From: Caulobacter sp. BK020
GTDB taxonomy: Bacteria; Pseudomonadota; Alphaproteobacteria; Caulobacterales; Caulobacteraceae
Length of the DNA: 64,000 nt
Direction of reading: 5' to 3'
Assembly (NCBI RefSeq): GCF_004342605.1
Contig: NZ_SLZL01000009.1
Coordinates: 124,001 to 188,000, forward strand
The translations under genes were made by a program, and so were the position numbers. This document shows positions 16,613 to 24,357 of this stretch, piece after piece (within the stretch, counting starts at the first letter, position 1; each line of letters opens with the position of its first letter). A model generated the notes under the pieces. That model made no database searches and had not been told where the DNA came from. It saw nothing but the letters and a program-made list of their open reading frames with translations.

Positions 16613-16745
16613 GGTCCAGCACCCCAGCCCGTCACCCTTTCACGCGGGTGATCACCGATCCGCAACGACGGCCCCGCGCAATGGGTTCCATAGGCCTATC
16701 AGGCCCTGACCGGATGCGTCACGCTTCAAATTCTGGAAGGGAAAT

Positions 16746-16820
16746 TGGAGCGGGCGAAGAGATTCGAACTCTCGACCCCAACCTTGGCAAGGTTGTGCTC
16801 TACCACTGAGCTACGCCCGC
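16746..16820 (-). tRNA. tRNA-Gly (anticodon GCC), copy 1
   Basis: Minus-strand cloverleaf: acceptor GCGGGCG pairs with CGCCCGC, D-arm GCTCAGTGGTAGAGC, anticodon arm AACCTTGCCAAGGTT with GCC, T-arm with GTTCGAATC. CCA is encoded. Short frames across it are artefacts. Confidence 0.97.
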
Positions 16821-16866
16821 ATCCGGGATATTTCGGGTCTCGTTCCATCGCCGGAGAACCGGAGAA

Positions 16867-16941
16867 TGGAGCGGGCGAAGAGATTCGAACTCTCGACCCC
16901 AACCTTGGCAAGGTTGTGCTCTACCACTGAGCTACGCCCGC
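16867..16941 (-). tRNA. tRNA-Gly (anticodon GCC), copy 2
   Basis: Identical in sequence to the copy at 16746-16820, again with encoded CCA, separated by a 46-base spacer. The two are probably co-transcribed leftward and arose by duplication. Confidence 0.97.
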
Positions 16942-17050
16942 ATCGGCGAGGGCTGAAACAGCGCCCCGCGACGAGGAGGCGGCTTATGGCAGAGCGCCTT
17001 GCGATTGGCAAGCGGTCAAAGCGGGGTTGTTGGGGATGAAGCGGTGGCGG

Positions 17051-17152
17051 CCCCCTCAGTCGGCTTCGCCGACAGCTCCCCCAGAGGGGGAGCAGCTCGC
17101 ATGGCGTTGCTCCTCCCCCGCTGCGGGAGGTGGCCCGAAGGGCCGGAGGGGG
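17051..17152. repeat. Palindromic repeat C, copy 1
   Basis: CCCCCTCAGTCGGCTTCGCC, then CTCCCCCAGAGGGGGAG, then a right half ending GGCCCGAAGGGCCGGAGGGGG. The same units recur at 27132-27232 and, in part, at 28353-28465. The 270 bases between the tRNAs and the next gene otherwise hold nothing recognisable. Confidence 0.85.
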
Positions 17153-17210
17153 TTGCGCGAACGCTCGTTTTGACCGTCAATCGCCGCTCTTTTCGGGGGA
17201 CTTTAGCGTC

Positions 17211-18071
17211 TTGCGTCTGTTCGTGTTCGGATTGGGCTATGTCGGCCAGGCCTTCGCCGAGGCCCTGACAGCCAGGGGCTGGAGCGTCGCGGCGACGGCG
17301 CGGGACGCCGAGGGCGCCGCGCGGCTGCGCGCTCTGGGGATCGAGCCCGTCGACCCCGAGGACCGCGCCGCCATGACTGCCGCCATGACCGGCGTCAACG
17401 CCGTGCTGGTCACCGCCCCGCCCACCGCCGAGGGCTGCCCGGGCCTGGAGGCGACCATCCCCGCCCTGGCCGCCGCCCAGGCGTTCCCCGACTGGATCGG
17501 CTACCTGTCGACCACCGGCGTCTATGGCGACTTCGAGGGTCGCTGGGTGTTCGAGAGCTCGCCTTTGAAAGCCCAGTCGGTCGAGGGCGCGCGCCGGGTG
17601 GGGGCCGAGCGCGACTGGCGCCAGGTGGGGCGCGGCATGGGCCTGACGGTGACCACCTTCCGCCTGCCGGGCATCTACGGCCCCGGCCGCAGCGCTCTGG
17701 ATCGCCTGCGGGCCGGCGAGGGTCGCCGCATCGTCAAGCCCGGCCAGGTGTTCAGCCGCATCCACCTGGAGGACATCGTCTCGGGCCTGCTGGCCTCGCT
17801 GGACCGCCCCCGGGCCGGCGGCGTCTACAACCTGGTCGACGACGAACCGGCCCCGCCGCAGGACGTGATGGAGCACGCCGCCAGCCTGCTGGGCGTTGCG
17901 GCGCCGCCCGACCTGCCGTTCAACGAACTGGGCCTGTCGCCCGCCACCCGCCGCTTCTACGCCGAGAACAAGCGCGTCTCGAACGCCCTGGCCAAGGCCG
18001 AGCTGGGCTGGCGGCCGAAGTATCCGACCTACCGCGAAGGTCTGGCGGCGATCCTGAAGGCGGGGGGTTAG
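17211..18071 (+). CDS. NAD-dependent epimerase/dehydratase family (extended SDR)
   Basis: A 286-residue Rossmann protein that begins LRLFVFGLGYVGQAFAE, a dinucleotide-binding motif; YLSTTGVYGDFEG, GARRVGAERDW and FRLPGIYGPGRS are typical of YeeZ/SDR-type proteins. The classical YxxxK lysine is replaced in the expected region, so catalysis is uncertain. The likely start is TTG 17211, because further upstream the frame runs into the palindromic repeat. Cytoplasmic; substrate unknown. Confidence 0.75.
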   Translation: MRLFVFGLGYVGQAFAEALTARGWSVAATARDAEGAARLRALGIEPVDPEDRAAMTAAMTGVNAVLVTAPPTAEGCPGLEATIPALAAAQAFPDWIGYLSTTGVYGDFEGRWVFESSPLKAQSVEGARRVGAERDWRQVGRGMGLTVTTFRLPGIYGPGRSALDRLRAGEGRRIVKPGQVFSRIHLEDIVSGLLASLDRPRAGGVYNLVDDEPAPPQDVMEHAASLLGVAAPPDLPFNELGLSPATRRFYAENKRVSNALAKAELGWRPKYPTYREGLAAILKAGG

Positions 18072-18106
18072 GTGCGCGGACCCGCTCTTTCAGCTATGCT
18101 GGTGTC

Positions 18107-18307
18107 ATGAGAGCCCGGCTGTCAGCAACCGAAATAGATCAGGCCCGCTATCGCAGGCTGGGCGCCATGCGATTGCAGGAGATCGAGGGCAACCCGCTGT
18201 CGAGCGATGACATCGCGATGTTCGAGATGTTCGAGCGCGAAGCTTGGCCGCACGACCGACGCCTAGCGCACATCCTCGCGGCCGTGGCGCCGCTGCCGGC
18301 CGAGTGA
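18107..18307 (+). CDS. Fic-associated antitoxin, VbhA-like
   Basis: A 66-residue helical protein directly upstream of a Fic gene and overlapping its start (GTGA). Its layout resembles VbhA-type class I Fic inhibitors: helix, then MRLQEIEGNPL, then a second helical segment ending HDRRLAHILAAV. By eye, MRLQE aligns with the inhibitory SxxxE of VbhA, keeping the glutamate but with Met in place of Ser. It should bind Fic and block its ATP site. The assignment rests mostly on position. Confidence 0.65.
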   Translation: MRARLSATEIDQARYRRLGAMRLQEIEGNPLSSDDIAMFEMFEREAWPHDRRLAHILAAVAPLPAE

Positions 18308-18873
18308 GCGGACGAGACCCGTACCTCCACCCCGCTCGACCGGTCCTCAGAAATAAACTTGGCGTTCTAGACGTCGATCGGCTGGCGCAAGTCGAGCGCC
18401 GCCTAGTGACGCAACGCATTGCCGAGGGCTCGCCCTCAGGCGCGTTCGATTTGGCCCATCTGCGCGCCATCCACCGCCACTTGTTCCAAGACATCTATGA
18501 TTGGGCTGGAGAAATCCGGACCGTCGAGATCGCCAAGGACGGCCACCAGTTCCAGCTTCGTCGCTTCATCCCGGTCGGCATGGCCGACGTCCACCAAAGG
18601 CTCGTGGCGACCGACTTTCTACGCGGCCTGACCCGACGAAACTTCGCCGAAGCGGCGGGCGTCATCGTCGGGGATCTGAACTACGTACATCCGTTTCGAG
18701 ACGGCAATGGTCGAACGCAGTTGCAGTACCTCGACGCCTTGGCGCGCCAGGCCGGCCATCCCCTTGAGCTCGTACGGTTGTCGCCGACCGGTTGGCTGGC
18801 CGCATCCCGAGCCGCGCACAAGGGCGATTATCGGTTGATGGTCGAGGAGATCGACAGGGCGACCGGTGGCTGA
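18304..18873 (+). CDS. Fic family AMP-transferase toxin
   Basis: A 189-residue Fic protein from GTG 18304. It has an N-terminal PYLHP..LRNKLG element, DIYDWAGEIRTVEI for the beta-hairpin region, and the Fic motif HPFRDGNGRTQLQ starting at His129. Fic enzymes move AMP from ATP onto target proteins, often DNA gyrase or topoisomerase IV for VbhT-like toxins. The catalytic His and GNGR are intact, but the second arginine of the consensus (GNGRxxR) is Leu. Coupled to its putative antitoxin. Confidence 0.9.
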   Translation: MSGRDPYLHPARPVLRNKLGVLDVDRLAQVERRLVTQRIAEGSPSGAFDLAHLRAIHRHLFQDIYDWAGEIRTVEIAKDGHQFQLRRFIPVGMADVHQRLVATDFLRGLTRRNFAEAAGVIVGDLNYVHPFRDGNGRTQLQYLDALARQAGHPLELVRLSPTGWLAASRAAHKGDYRLMVEEIDRATGG

Positions 18874-18875
18874 GG

Positions 18876-19748
18876 TCATTCCTCCTCCTCGCTCGCCCAT
18901 GGCGCCGGCGCCAGCGCCTCCAGGTTCGGGGCGCCGCGCAGACGCGCCGCTCGGGCCAGGCGGCGGGAGACCAGATCGCCTTCCCCGTCCAGCTCGACCA
19001 GCCTCCGCGCCTCGGCCACGGCCGCGGCCAGCCGCTCCAGGTCCTGGGGCCGCGACAGGCGGTGGTCGCCGTCCTTGACCAGGGTGAAGACCACGTCGTC
19101 CGATTTCAAGCCGTTGGCCAGCTCCAGGGCGTGGGTCCACGGCACGTCGGGGTCGGCCCCGCCCTGCAGCACGCGCACCGGGACGTCGATCGGCACGGGC
19201 CCCGGCAGGATCGACCAGCGGGCTCCATCGTCCAGCAGGTCGCGGGTGATCGGATAGCCGCCGTCGTCGTATTCCGAAGGCCGGATCCAGCGGCCGTCGC
19301 GGGCGATCGCCGCCCGGGCCTCGTCCGACAGCTCCGGCGCCATCAGCTTCTCGGTGAAGTCCGGCGCGGGGGCGACCAGCACCAGGGCCTTGACCCGGTC
19401 GGGGCGGGCGATGGCGGCCAGGCAGGCCAGCCAGCCGCCCATCGACGAGCCCACCAGCACCAGCGGCCCCTGCGTCAGTTCGTCGATCACCGCCAGAACG
19501 TCCTCGCGCCAGCGGCTGATCGTGCCGTCCTCGAAGGCGCCGTCCGACTCGCCGTGGCCGAAATAGTCGAACCGCAGGTAGCCGCCGCCGGTCGCCCGGG
19601 CCTGGTCGGCCAGGACCTGGGCCTTGGTCCCGGCCATGTCGGAGTGGAATCCGCCCAGCCACACGACCGTGGGTTGGGTTCCGTGGACGACGCGATACGC
19701 CAACCGCAGATTGTCGTTGCGAACGAGGTGCTGAAGGGAATCGGTCAT
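18876..19748 (-). CDS. Alpha/beta hydrolase
   Basis: A 290-residue alpha/beta hydrolase. The nucleophile is Ser102 in VGSSMGGW, the acid is likely in the QGGADPDVPW region, and the histidine is in KDGDHRLS. The oxyanion region is WLGGFHSDM. It resembles esterase/peptidase-type serine hydrolases of the abhydrolase 10 kind; substrate unknown, cytoplasmic. The C-terminus is acidic (ASEEEE). ATG 19748 precedes MTDSLQHL. Confidence 0.85.
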   Translation of the reverse strand: MTDSLQHLVRNDNLRLAYRVVHGTQPTVVWLGGFHSDMAGTKAQVLADQARATGGGYLRFDYFGHGESDGAFEDGTISRWREDVLAVIDELTQGPLVLVGSSMGGWLACLAAIARPDRVKALVLVAPAPDFTEKLMAPELSDEARAAIARDGRWIRPSEYDDGGYPITRDLLDDGARWSILPGPVPIDVPVRVLQGGADPDVPWTHALELANGLKSDDVVFTLVKDGDHRLSRPQDLERLAAAVAEARRLVELDGEGDLVSRRLARAARLRGAPNLEALAPAPWASEEEE

Positions 19749-19805
19749 GGCGCGGCCTTGTTCATTTCGGTAACTACGACCCCTCAAACCTCGTTAGGGC
19801 AACGC

Positions 19806-20972
19806 GTGTCCATCCTCCCCGACGATTTCACGCTTTTGCAGGTCACCCCGGAACTGGAAACCGGCGGCGCCGAGCAGACGACCATCGACGTGGCCCACGG
19901 CGTGATCGCCCAGGGCGGCAAGGCCCTGGTGGCCACCAAGGGCGGGCGCATGGCCGCGCGGCTGGAAGCCGACGGCGGCCGCCTGGCCCAGATGCCGGCC
20001 CAGTCGAAGAACCCGCTGATCATGCTGGGCAATGCCGCGCGGATGATCGACCTGATCCGCCGCGAGAAAGTCAGCTTGGTCCACGCCCGCTCGCGCGCCC
20101 CGGCCTTCAGCGCCCTGTGGGCGGCCCACGCGACCAAGACGCCGTTCGTGGCCACCTATCACGGGGTCTACAACGCCAAGTCCAACCTCAAGCGCTGGTA
20201 CAACGCGGTGATGACCAAGGGCGACCTGGTGATCGCCAATTCGGAATATACCCGCGCCCATGTGATCGCCGAGCATGGCGTTCCGGCCGACCGGGTGGTG
20301 GCCATCCCGCGCGGCGTCGACCTGACCCGCTTCGAGCCGGGCCTGGTTTCGGCCGAGCGGATCAAGGCGCTGCGCGACGCCTGGGGCGTCCAGGCCGAGG
20401 ATCGCCGGCTGAAGGTGCTGCTGGCCGGCCGGCTGACGCGCTGGAAGGGCCAGGCCCTTGTCATCGAGGCCATGGCGCGGCTGAAGGCGATCTCCGACAC
20501 CCGCATCCTGCTGCTGCTGGTCGGCGACGACCAGGGCCGCAAGGCCTATCGCGCCGAGCTGGAGCACATGATCGCCCAGGCTGGACTGCAGGACAGCGTC
20601 AAGCTGGTGGGCCACTGCGACGACATGCCGGCCGCCTACCTGGTGGCCGACCTGGCCATCGCCCCGTCGCTGGAGCCCGAGGCCTTCGGCCGCACGGCGG
20701 TCGAGCCGCAGGTGATGGGCAAGCCGGTGATGGCCGCCGACCATGGGGCGGCGCGCGAGACCGTGGTCAATGGCGAGACCGGCTGGCTGGTGGCCCCAGG
20801 CGACGTCGAGGCCTGGGCCGCCGCCCTGTCCAACGCCTGCGAGTCAGGCGCGGCCCGGCGCCAGGCCATGGGCATGGCCGCCCGTTCGCGCGCCCGGAAA
20901 CTCTATTCGGTTGACGCGATGGTCGAAGCAACGCTCAAGGTCTACGCACGGGTCCTGGAGACGAAGCGTTGA
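19806..20972 (+). CDS. Glycosyltransferase family 4, LPS-type
   Basis: A 388-residue GT-B enzyme from GTG 19806. It has the N-terminal TPELETGGAEQTTID loop, AGRLTRWKGQ in the second domain, and an EPEAFGRTAVEPQVMGKPV nucleotide-sugar-binding block with the paired glutamates of GT4. Its stop overlaps the TTG start of a GT9 gene, so the two are coupled. Together they probably add core sugars to lipopolysaccharide at the inner membrane. Confidence 0.88.
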   Translation: MSILPDDFTLLQVTPELETGGAEQTTIDVAHGVIAQGGKALVATKGGRMAARLEADGGRLAQMPAQSKNPLIMLGNAARMIDLIRREKVSLVHARSRAPAFSALWAAHATKTPFVATYHGVYNAKSNLKRWYNAVMTKGDLVIANSEYTRAHVIAEHGVPADRVVAIPRGVDLTRFEPGLVSAERIKALRDAWGVQAEDRRLKVLLAGRLTRWKGQALVIEAMARLKAISDTRILLLLVGDDQGRKAYRAELEHMIAQAGLQDSVKLVGHCDDMPAAYLVADLAIAPSLEPEAFGRTAVEPQVMGKPVMAADHGAARETVVNGETGWLVAPGDVEAWAAALSNACESGAARRQAMGMAARSRARKLYSVDAMVEATLKVYARVLETKR

Positions 20973-21940
20973 GCAAGGAAATCAAGAAGGTCCTGGTGAT
21001 CAAACTGGGCGCCCTCGGCGATTTCGTTCTGGCCCTGGCGGCGATGAAGAAGATCCGCGAAGCCCATCCGCGCGCCAAGATCACCCTGCTGACCACCCCG
21101 CCCTTCGAAGCCCTGGCCAAGCTGTCGCCCTACTTCAACAGCGTCGAGACCGACGGCCGGCCCAGCGACTTCGGCGACCTGACCGCCCTGCTCAGCCGTC
21201 TGCGCCAGGCCCGCTACGACCGCGTCTACGACCTGCAGACCAACAGCCGCACCAACTGGTACTTCCAGGCCCTGCGGCCCTTCCCGCCGGCCTGGTCGGG
21301 CATAGCGGCCGGCTGTTCCCTGCCCCAGCGCGGCAAGGCGCGCTACCGCATGCACACCCTGGAACGACAGGCCGACCAGCTGAAGCAGGCCGGCGTCTGG
21401 CCCGACGCGCCGACCGAGCCGGGCAGCGCCCCGCCGCCCGACCTGTCGTGGATCCTGCGCCGGACCAAGGAGCCGCGCCCCGTGGTCGGCGCCCCGGCCC
21501 CGCGTCCCTATGTGCTGCTGGTGCCGGGCGGCTCGGCCCACCGGCCCGAGAAGCGCTGGCCGACGGAGAGCTACGCCCAGCTGGCGGCGCTGCTCAAGGC
21601 GCGCGGCCTGGACATCGTGATCATCGGCGGCCCGCAGGAAAGCGCCATGGCCCGCCAGATCCAGAAGGCCGTAAGCCAGGCCCGCGACCTGACCGGCCGC
21701 ACCGACTTCGCCCAGCTGGCGGTTCTGGGCGCCAAGGCCGTCCTGGCCGTCGGCAACGACACCGGCCCGACCCACCTGCTGGCCGCGGCCGGCGCCCCGA
21801 CCATCGCCCTGTTCTCCGACGCCTCGGACCCGGAACTGTGCGGCCCCCGCGGCCACGTGACGGTGATCCGCTCGCCGGACCTGAAGGCCCTGCCGGTCAG
21901 CACCGTGGCCAGCGCGGCGATCTCGCTGCTGCCGCACTGA
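20969..21940 (+). CDS. Glycosyltransferase family 9 (heptosyltransferase-like)
   Basis: A 323-residue GT9 protein. LVIKLGALGDFVLALAAMKKI is the family start and VLAVGNDTGPTHLLAAAGAPTIALF is the ADP-heptose-binding signature. It likely transfers heptose or a similar sugar to the LPS inner core. It starts at TTG 20969 within a TTGA overlap with the GT4 gene, giving a two-gene LPS operon. Confidence 0.88.
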   Translation: MSKEIKKVLVIKLGALGDFVLALAAMKKIREAHPRAKITLLTTPPFEALAKLSPYFNSVETDGRPSDFGDLTALLSRLRQARYDRVYDLQTNSRTNWYFQALRPFPPAWSGIAAGCSLPQRGKARYRMHTLERQADQLKQAGVWPDAPTEPGSAPPPDLSWILRRTKEPRPVVGAPAPRPYVLLVPGGSAHRPEKRWPTESYAQLAALLKARGLDIVIIGGPQESAMARQIQKAVSQARDLTGRTDFAQLAVLGAKAVLAVGNDTGPTHLLAAAGAPTIALFSDASDPELCGPRGHVTVIRSPDLKALPVSTVASAAISLLPH

Positions 21941-22059
21941 ATTCCCACTGGCCGGTCGATCACCGTCTCATCCACGCGAGGGCGCCTTGTCACGCCTGAG
22001 AAATAGGCGCACCTTGGGTTGAATAATCCAACATAAAATCCTTAACGTTGAGGGACGAC

Positions 22060-22767
22060 ATGAGCTTCAAGAAGCACCTGTCGAGGTTCGTCGTCGCGGC
22101 TGCGCTCGTAACGGGGCTCTGCTCCGTCGGAAACGCCCAGAGCCCGCCGGTGCGCCATCTCAGCTTCTATGGCATGGGCGATTGGGATGGCGACGGCCAC
22201 CTCGATCTCGTCGCCCGCAACGCCGCCGGCGACCTGATGCTCTATCCCGGCGAAGGCCGGCGCGGCTACAGCCAGACCCAGCCGATCAAGATCGGCAATG
22301 GCTGGAACGCTCTCAGCTTCTACGGCATGGGCGATTGGGACGGCGACGGCCACCTCGATCTCGTCGCCCGCAACGCCGCCGGCGACCTGATGCTCTATCC
22401 CGGCGAAGGCCGACGCGGCTACAGCCAGCCCCAGCCGATCAAGATCGGCAATGGCTGGAACGCCCTCACCTACTACGGCATGGGTGATTGGGACGGCGAC
22501 GGCCACCTCGATCTTGTCGGCCGCAACGCCGCTGGCGACCTGATGCTCTATCCCGGCGAAAGCCGGCGCGGCTACAGCCAGACCCAGCCGATCAAGATCG
22601 GCAATGGCTGGAACGCCCTCACCTACTACGGCATGGGTGATTGGGACGGCGACGGCCACGTGGACCTCGTCGGCCGCAACGCCGCCGGCGACCTGATGCT
22701 CTATCCCGGCGAAAGCCGGCGCGACTACAGCCAGACCCAGCCGGTCAAGATCGGCAATGGCTGGTGA
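22060..22767 (+). CDS. Secreted FG-GAP/VCBS-type repeat protein with four near-identical 51-residue repeats
   Basis: A 235-residue protein from ATG 22060 (GAGGGA ribosome site; the upstream in-frame TTG 22048 is rejected). A signal peptide ends GNAQS. Four tandem 51-residue units follow, each with GMGDWDGDGHLDLV (a DxDGDGxxD calcium-loop pattern), AAGDLMLYPGE and QPIKIGNGW; the last stops at GNGW. Units are beta-propeller blade-like, as in FG-GAP proteins. Four blades are few for a closed propeller, so it may oligomerise. Function unknown; it lies after LPS genes. Confidence 0.8.
   Translation: MSFKKHLSRFVVAAALVTGLCSVGNAQSPPVRHLSFYGMGDWDGDGHLDLVARNAAGDLMLYPGEGRRGYSQTQPIKIGNGWNALSFYGMGDWDGDGHLDLVARNAAGDLMLYPGEGRRGYSQPQPIKIGNGWNALTYYGMGDWDGDGHLDLVGRNAAGDLMLYPGESRRGYSQTQPIKIGNGWNALTYYGMGDWDGDGHVDLVGRNAAGDLMLYPGESRRDYSQTQPVKIGNGW
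22168..22767 (+). repeat. Tandem 153-base coding repeat, four units
   Basis: Unit starts at 22168, 22321, 22474 and 22627 are spaced exactly 153 bases. The units differ at only a handful of positions, many silent or conservative (for example Ala to Gly in LVARN/LVGRN). Confidence 0.95.
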
Positions 22768-22803
22768 CCTCGCTGCGGAGCGCGCGCCGGTAACGATTGG
22801 AGG

Positions 22804-23415
22804 CTAATACCCCTCGTACCGCCCCGGCTTGTGGTTGGCGATGATCACCACGCTGAGCGCCACGGCCGAGAGGATCGACAGCAGGAGCTTGTCCCAGCTG
22901 ACCACCGCGAAGGCCGCGGCCACGATCAGGCAGTCGGACGCCATCTGCACCTTGCCGGCGCTGATCCCGCGCTTTTCGTAGAGCCACAGGGCCAGCACCC
23001 CGATCCCGCCGACGCTGGACTTGTGCCGGGCCAGGGCCAGGATGCCCATGCCGATGATCGTGCCGCCGAAGACCGCGGCGAAGACCGGATCGACCGTGGT
23101 GATCTTCAGCCAGGCCGGCATGCCCAGGGCCAGGCCGGCCAGCAGCAGGTTGGTGACCAGGGTCTTGCCCGTGAACACCCAGCCCAGGGCGCGCTGGGCC
23201 AGCACGTAGAACGGGATGTTCAGCAGGAAGAACAGCACCCCGACCGGCCAGTGGGTCAGGTAGGAGAGGATCAGCGCCACCCCCGCCATCCCGCCCGTGG
23301 TCAGGCCGGCCGCCTTCAGCAGGGTCAGGCCCACGGCGATGAAGCTGGAGCCGATCAGCAGGGCGTGGACGTCCTCGATCGGCGTGTGGCGGGCGGCGGC
23401 GGTGGGGGTGCTCAT
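22804..23415 (-). CDS. YitT family membrane protein
   Basis: A 203-residue integral membrane protein with about six hydrophobic segments. The LLIGSSFIAVGLTLLKAAG and TTGGMAGVALILSYL stretches and the HKSSVGGIGVLALWLYEKRG loop match the YitT/DUF161 family, inner-membrane proteins of unknown, possibly transport, function. ATG 23415 gives the usual family length without the large cytoplasmic domain found in Gram-positive members. Confidence 0.88.
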   Translation of the reverse strand: MSTPTAAARHTPIEDVHALLIGSSFIAVGLTLLKAAGLTTGGMAGVALILSYLTHWPVGVLFFLLNIPFYVLAQRALGWVFTGKTLVTNLLLAGLALGMPAWLKITTVDPVFAAVFGGTIIGMGILALARHKSSVGGIGVLALWLYEKRGISAGKVQMASDCLIVAAAFAVVSWDKLLLSILSAVALSVVIIANHKPGRYEGY

Positions 23416-23673
23416 GGGCGGGTGAAATAGGTCGCGATTGGAAAAGGAGGCCGACCCGACCCGACGTTTCGCTCCCAGCGTCCCTTCTCGGCGCATCCGG
23501 TCCCGCAAAAGGGGGACTTGGACGCGCATGCGCCTTGATAGCGCGGGAGTCCTTCGTCATATATCACTTGCGAACGCGGCGTCCCCCGGACTCCGCGCGA
23601 ACTCATTCAACGATACGCTTCCGGATCATCAGGTCCGGCGGCAAACGCCCTTAAACAACACCGGAGCCGCCCT

Positions 23674-24207
23674 ATTCGCCGTCCTATGCAAACGCCGCCC
23701 GTCAAGGATGGTCCGCGTATCAACGAAGACATTCGGGTCCCCCGCGTCCTGCTGATCGACCAGAACGGCGAGAAGCAAGGCGAGATGCCGATTTCCGCCG
23801 CCCTGGAGGCGGCCGAGGAAGCCGGCCTGGACCTGGTCGAGATCGTGCCGAACGCGAACCCTCCGGTCTGCAAGATCCTGGACTACGGCAAGTTCAAGTT
23901 CCAGGAGCAGAAGAAGAAGAACGAGGCTCGCAAGCGGCAGAAGATCGTCGAGCTCAAGGAAATCAAGCTGCGCCCCAACATCGACATTCACGACTACGAC
24001 GTGAAGGCCAAGTCGATGCACCGGTTCTTCGAGGAAGGCGACAAGGTCAAGGTGACCCTGCGCTTCCGCGGCCGGGAAATGGCCCACCCCGAACTGGGCA
24101 TGAAGCTGCTGCTCAAGGTCAAGGCCGACTTCGAAGAAGTGGCCAAGGTCGAATACGAGCCGCGCATGGAAGGCCGCCAGATGATCATGATCCTGGCCCC
24201 GCGCTAA
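23674..24207 (+). CDS. infC: Translation initiation factor IF-3, ATT start
   Basis: IF-3 binds the 30S subunit and controls start-codon choice. From ATT 23674 the protein has 177 residues: N-terminal domain ([20 protein letters not shown]), lysine-rich linker ([11 protein letters not shown]), and C-terminal domain ([11 protein letters not shown]). I choose ATT because GGAG at 23663-23666 has ideal 7-base spacing to it, whereas ATG 23686 would be 19 bases away, and because the added RRP residues match other alphaproteobacterial IF-3 N-termini. A rare AUU start is the known means by which IF-3 represses itself. A terminator follows. Confidence 0.93.
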   Translation: MRRPMQTPPVKDGPRINEDIRVPRVLLIDQNGEKQGEMPISAALEAAEEAGLDLVEIVPNANPPVCKILDYGKFKFQEQKKKNEARKRQKIVELKEIKLRPNIDIHDYDVKAKSMHRFFEEGDKVKVTLRFRGREMAHPELGMKLLLKVKADFEEVAKVEYEPRMEGRQMIMILAPR

Positions 24208-24238
24208 AGGATCGGCGATTCCGTCAAGCTTTTCGAGA

Positions 24239-24269
24239 CGCCCCGGCCCGCAAGGCCGGGGCGTTTTTC
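24239..24269 (+). terminator. Intrinsic terminator of infC
   Basis: Ten-base stem CGCCCCGGCC/GGCCGGGGCG with a CGCAA loop followed by TTTTT, 31 bases after the infC stop. Confidence 0.95.
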
Positions 24270-24357
24270 TTGCCCCCTCGCGCAACCAGGCGGTGCGAAA
24301 CAAGCTCGACAGTAAGGCGAGCCTTGCTATCTTGCGCGGAGCTTGGGGGATCTACGC

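Noticed and set aside
16726..17011. Short frames over the tRNA genes
   Set aside because: They translate the tRNA sequences themselves, which fold as clean cloverleaves.
20117..20914. Plus-strand frame inside the GT4 gene, and similar long frames inside most genes
   Set aside because: High-GC shadow frames, Arg/Gly/Ala-rich without domains.
22168..22767. Tandem repeats as a CRISPR or minisatellite
   Set aside because: Unit is 153 bases, in frame, and encodes a signal-peptide-bearing protein.
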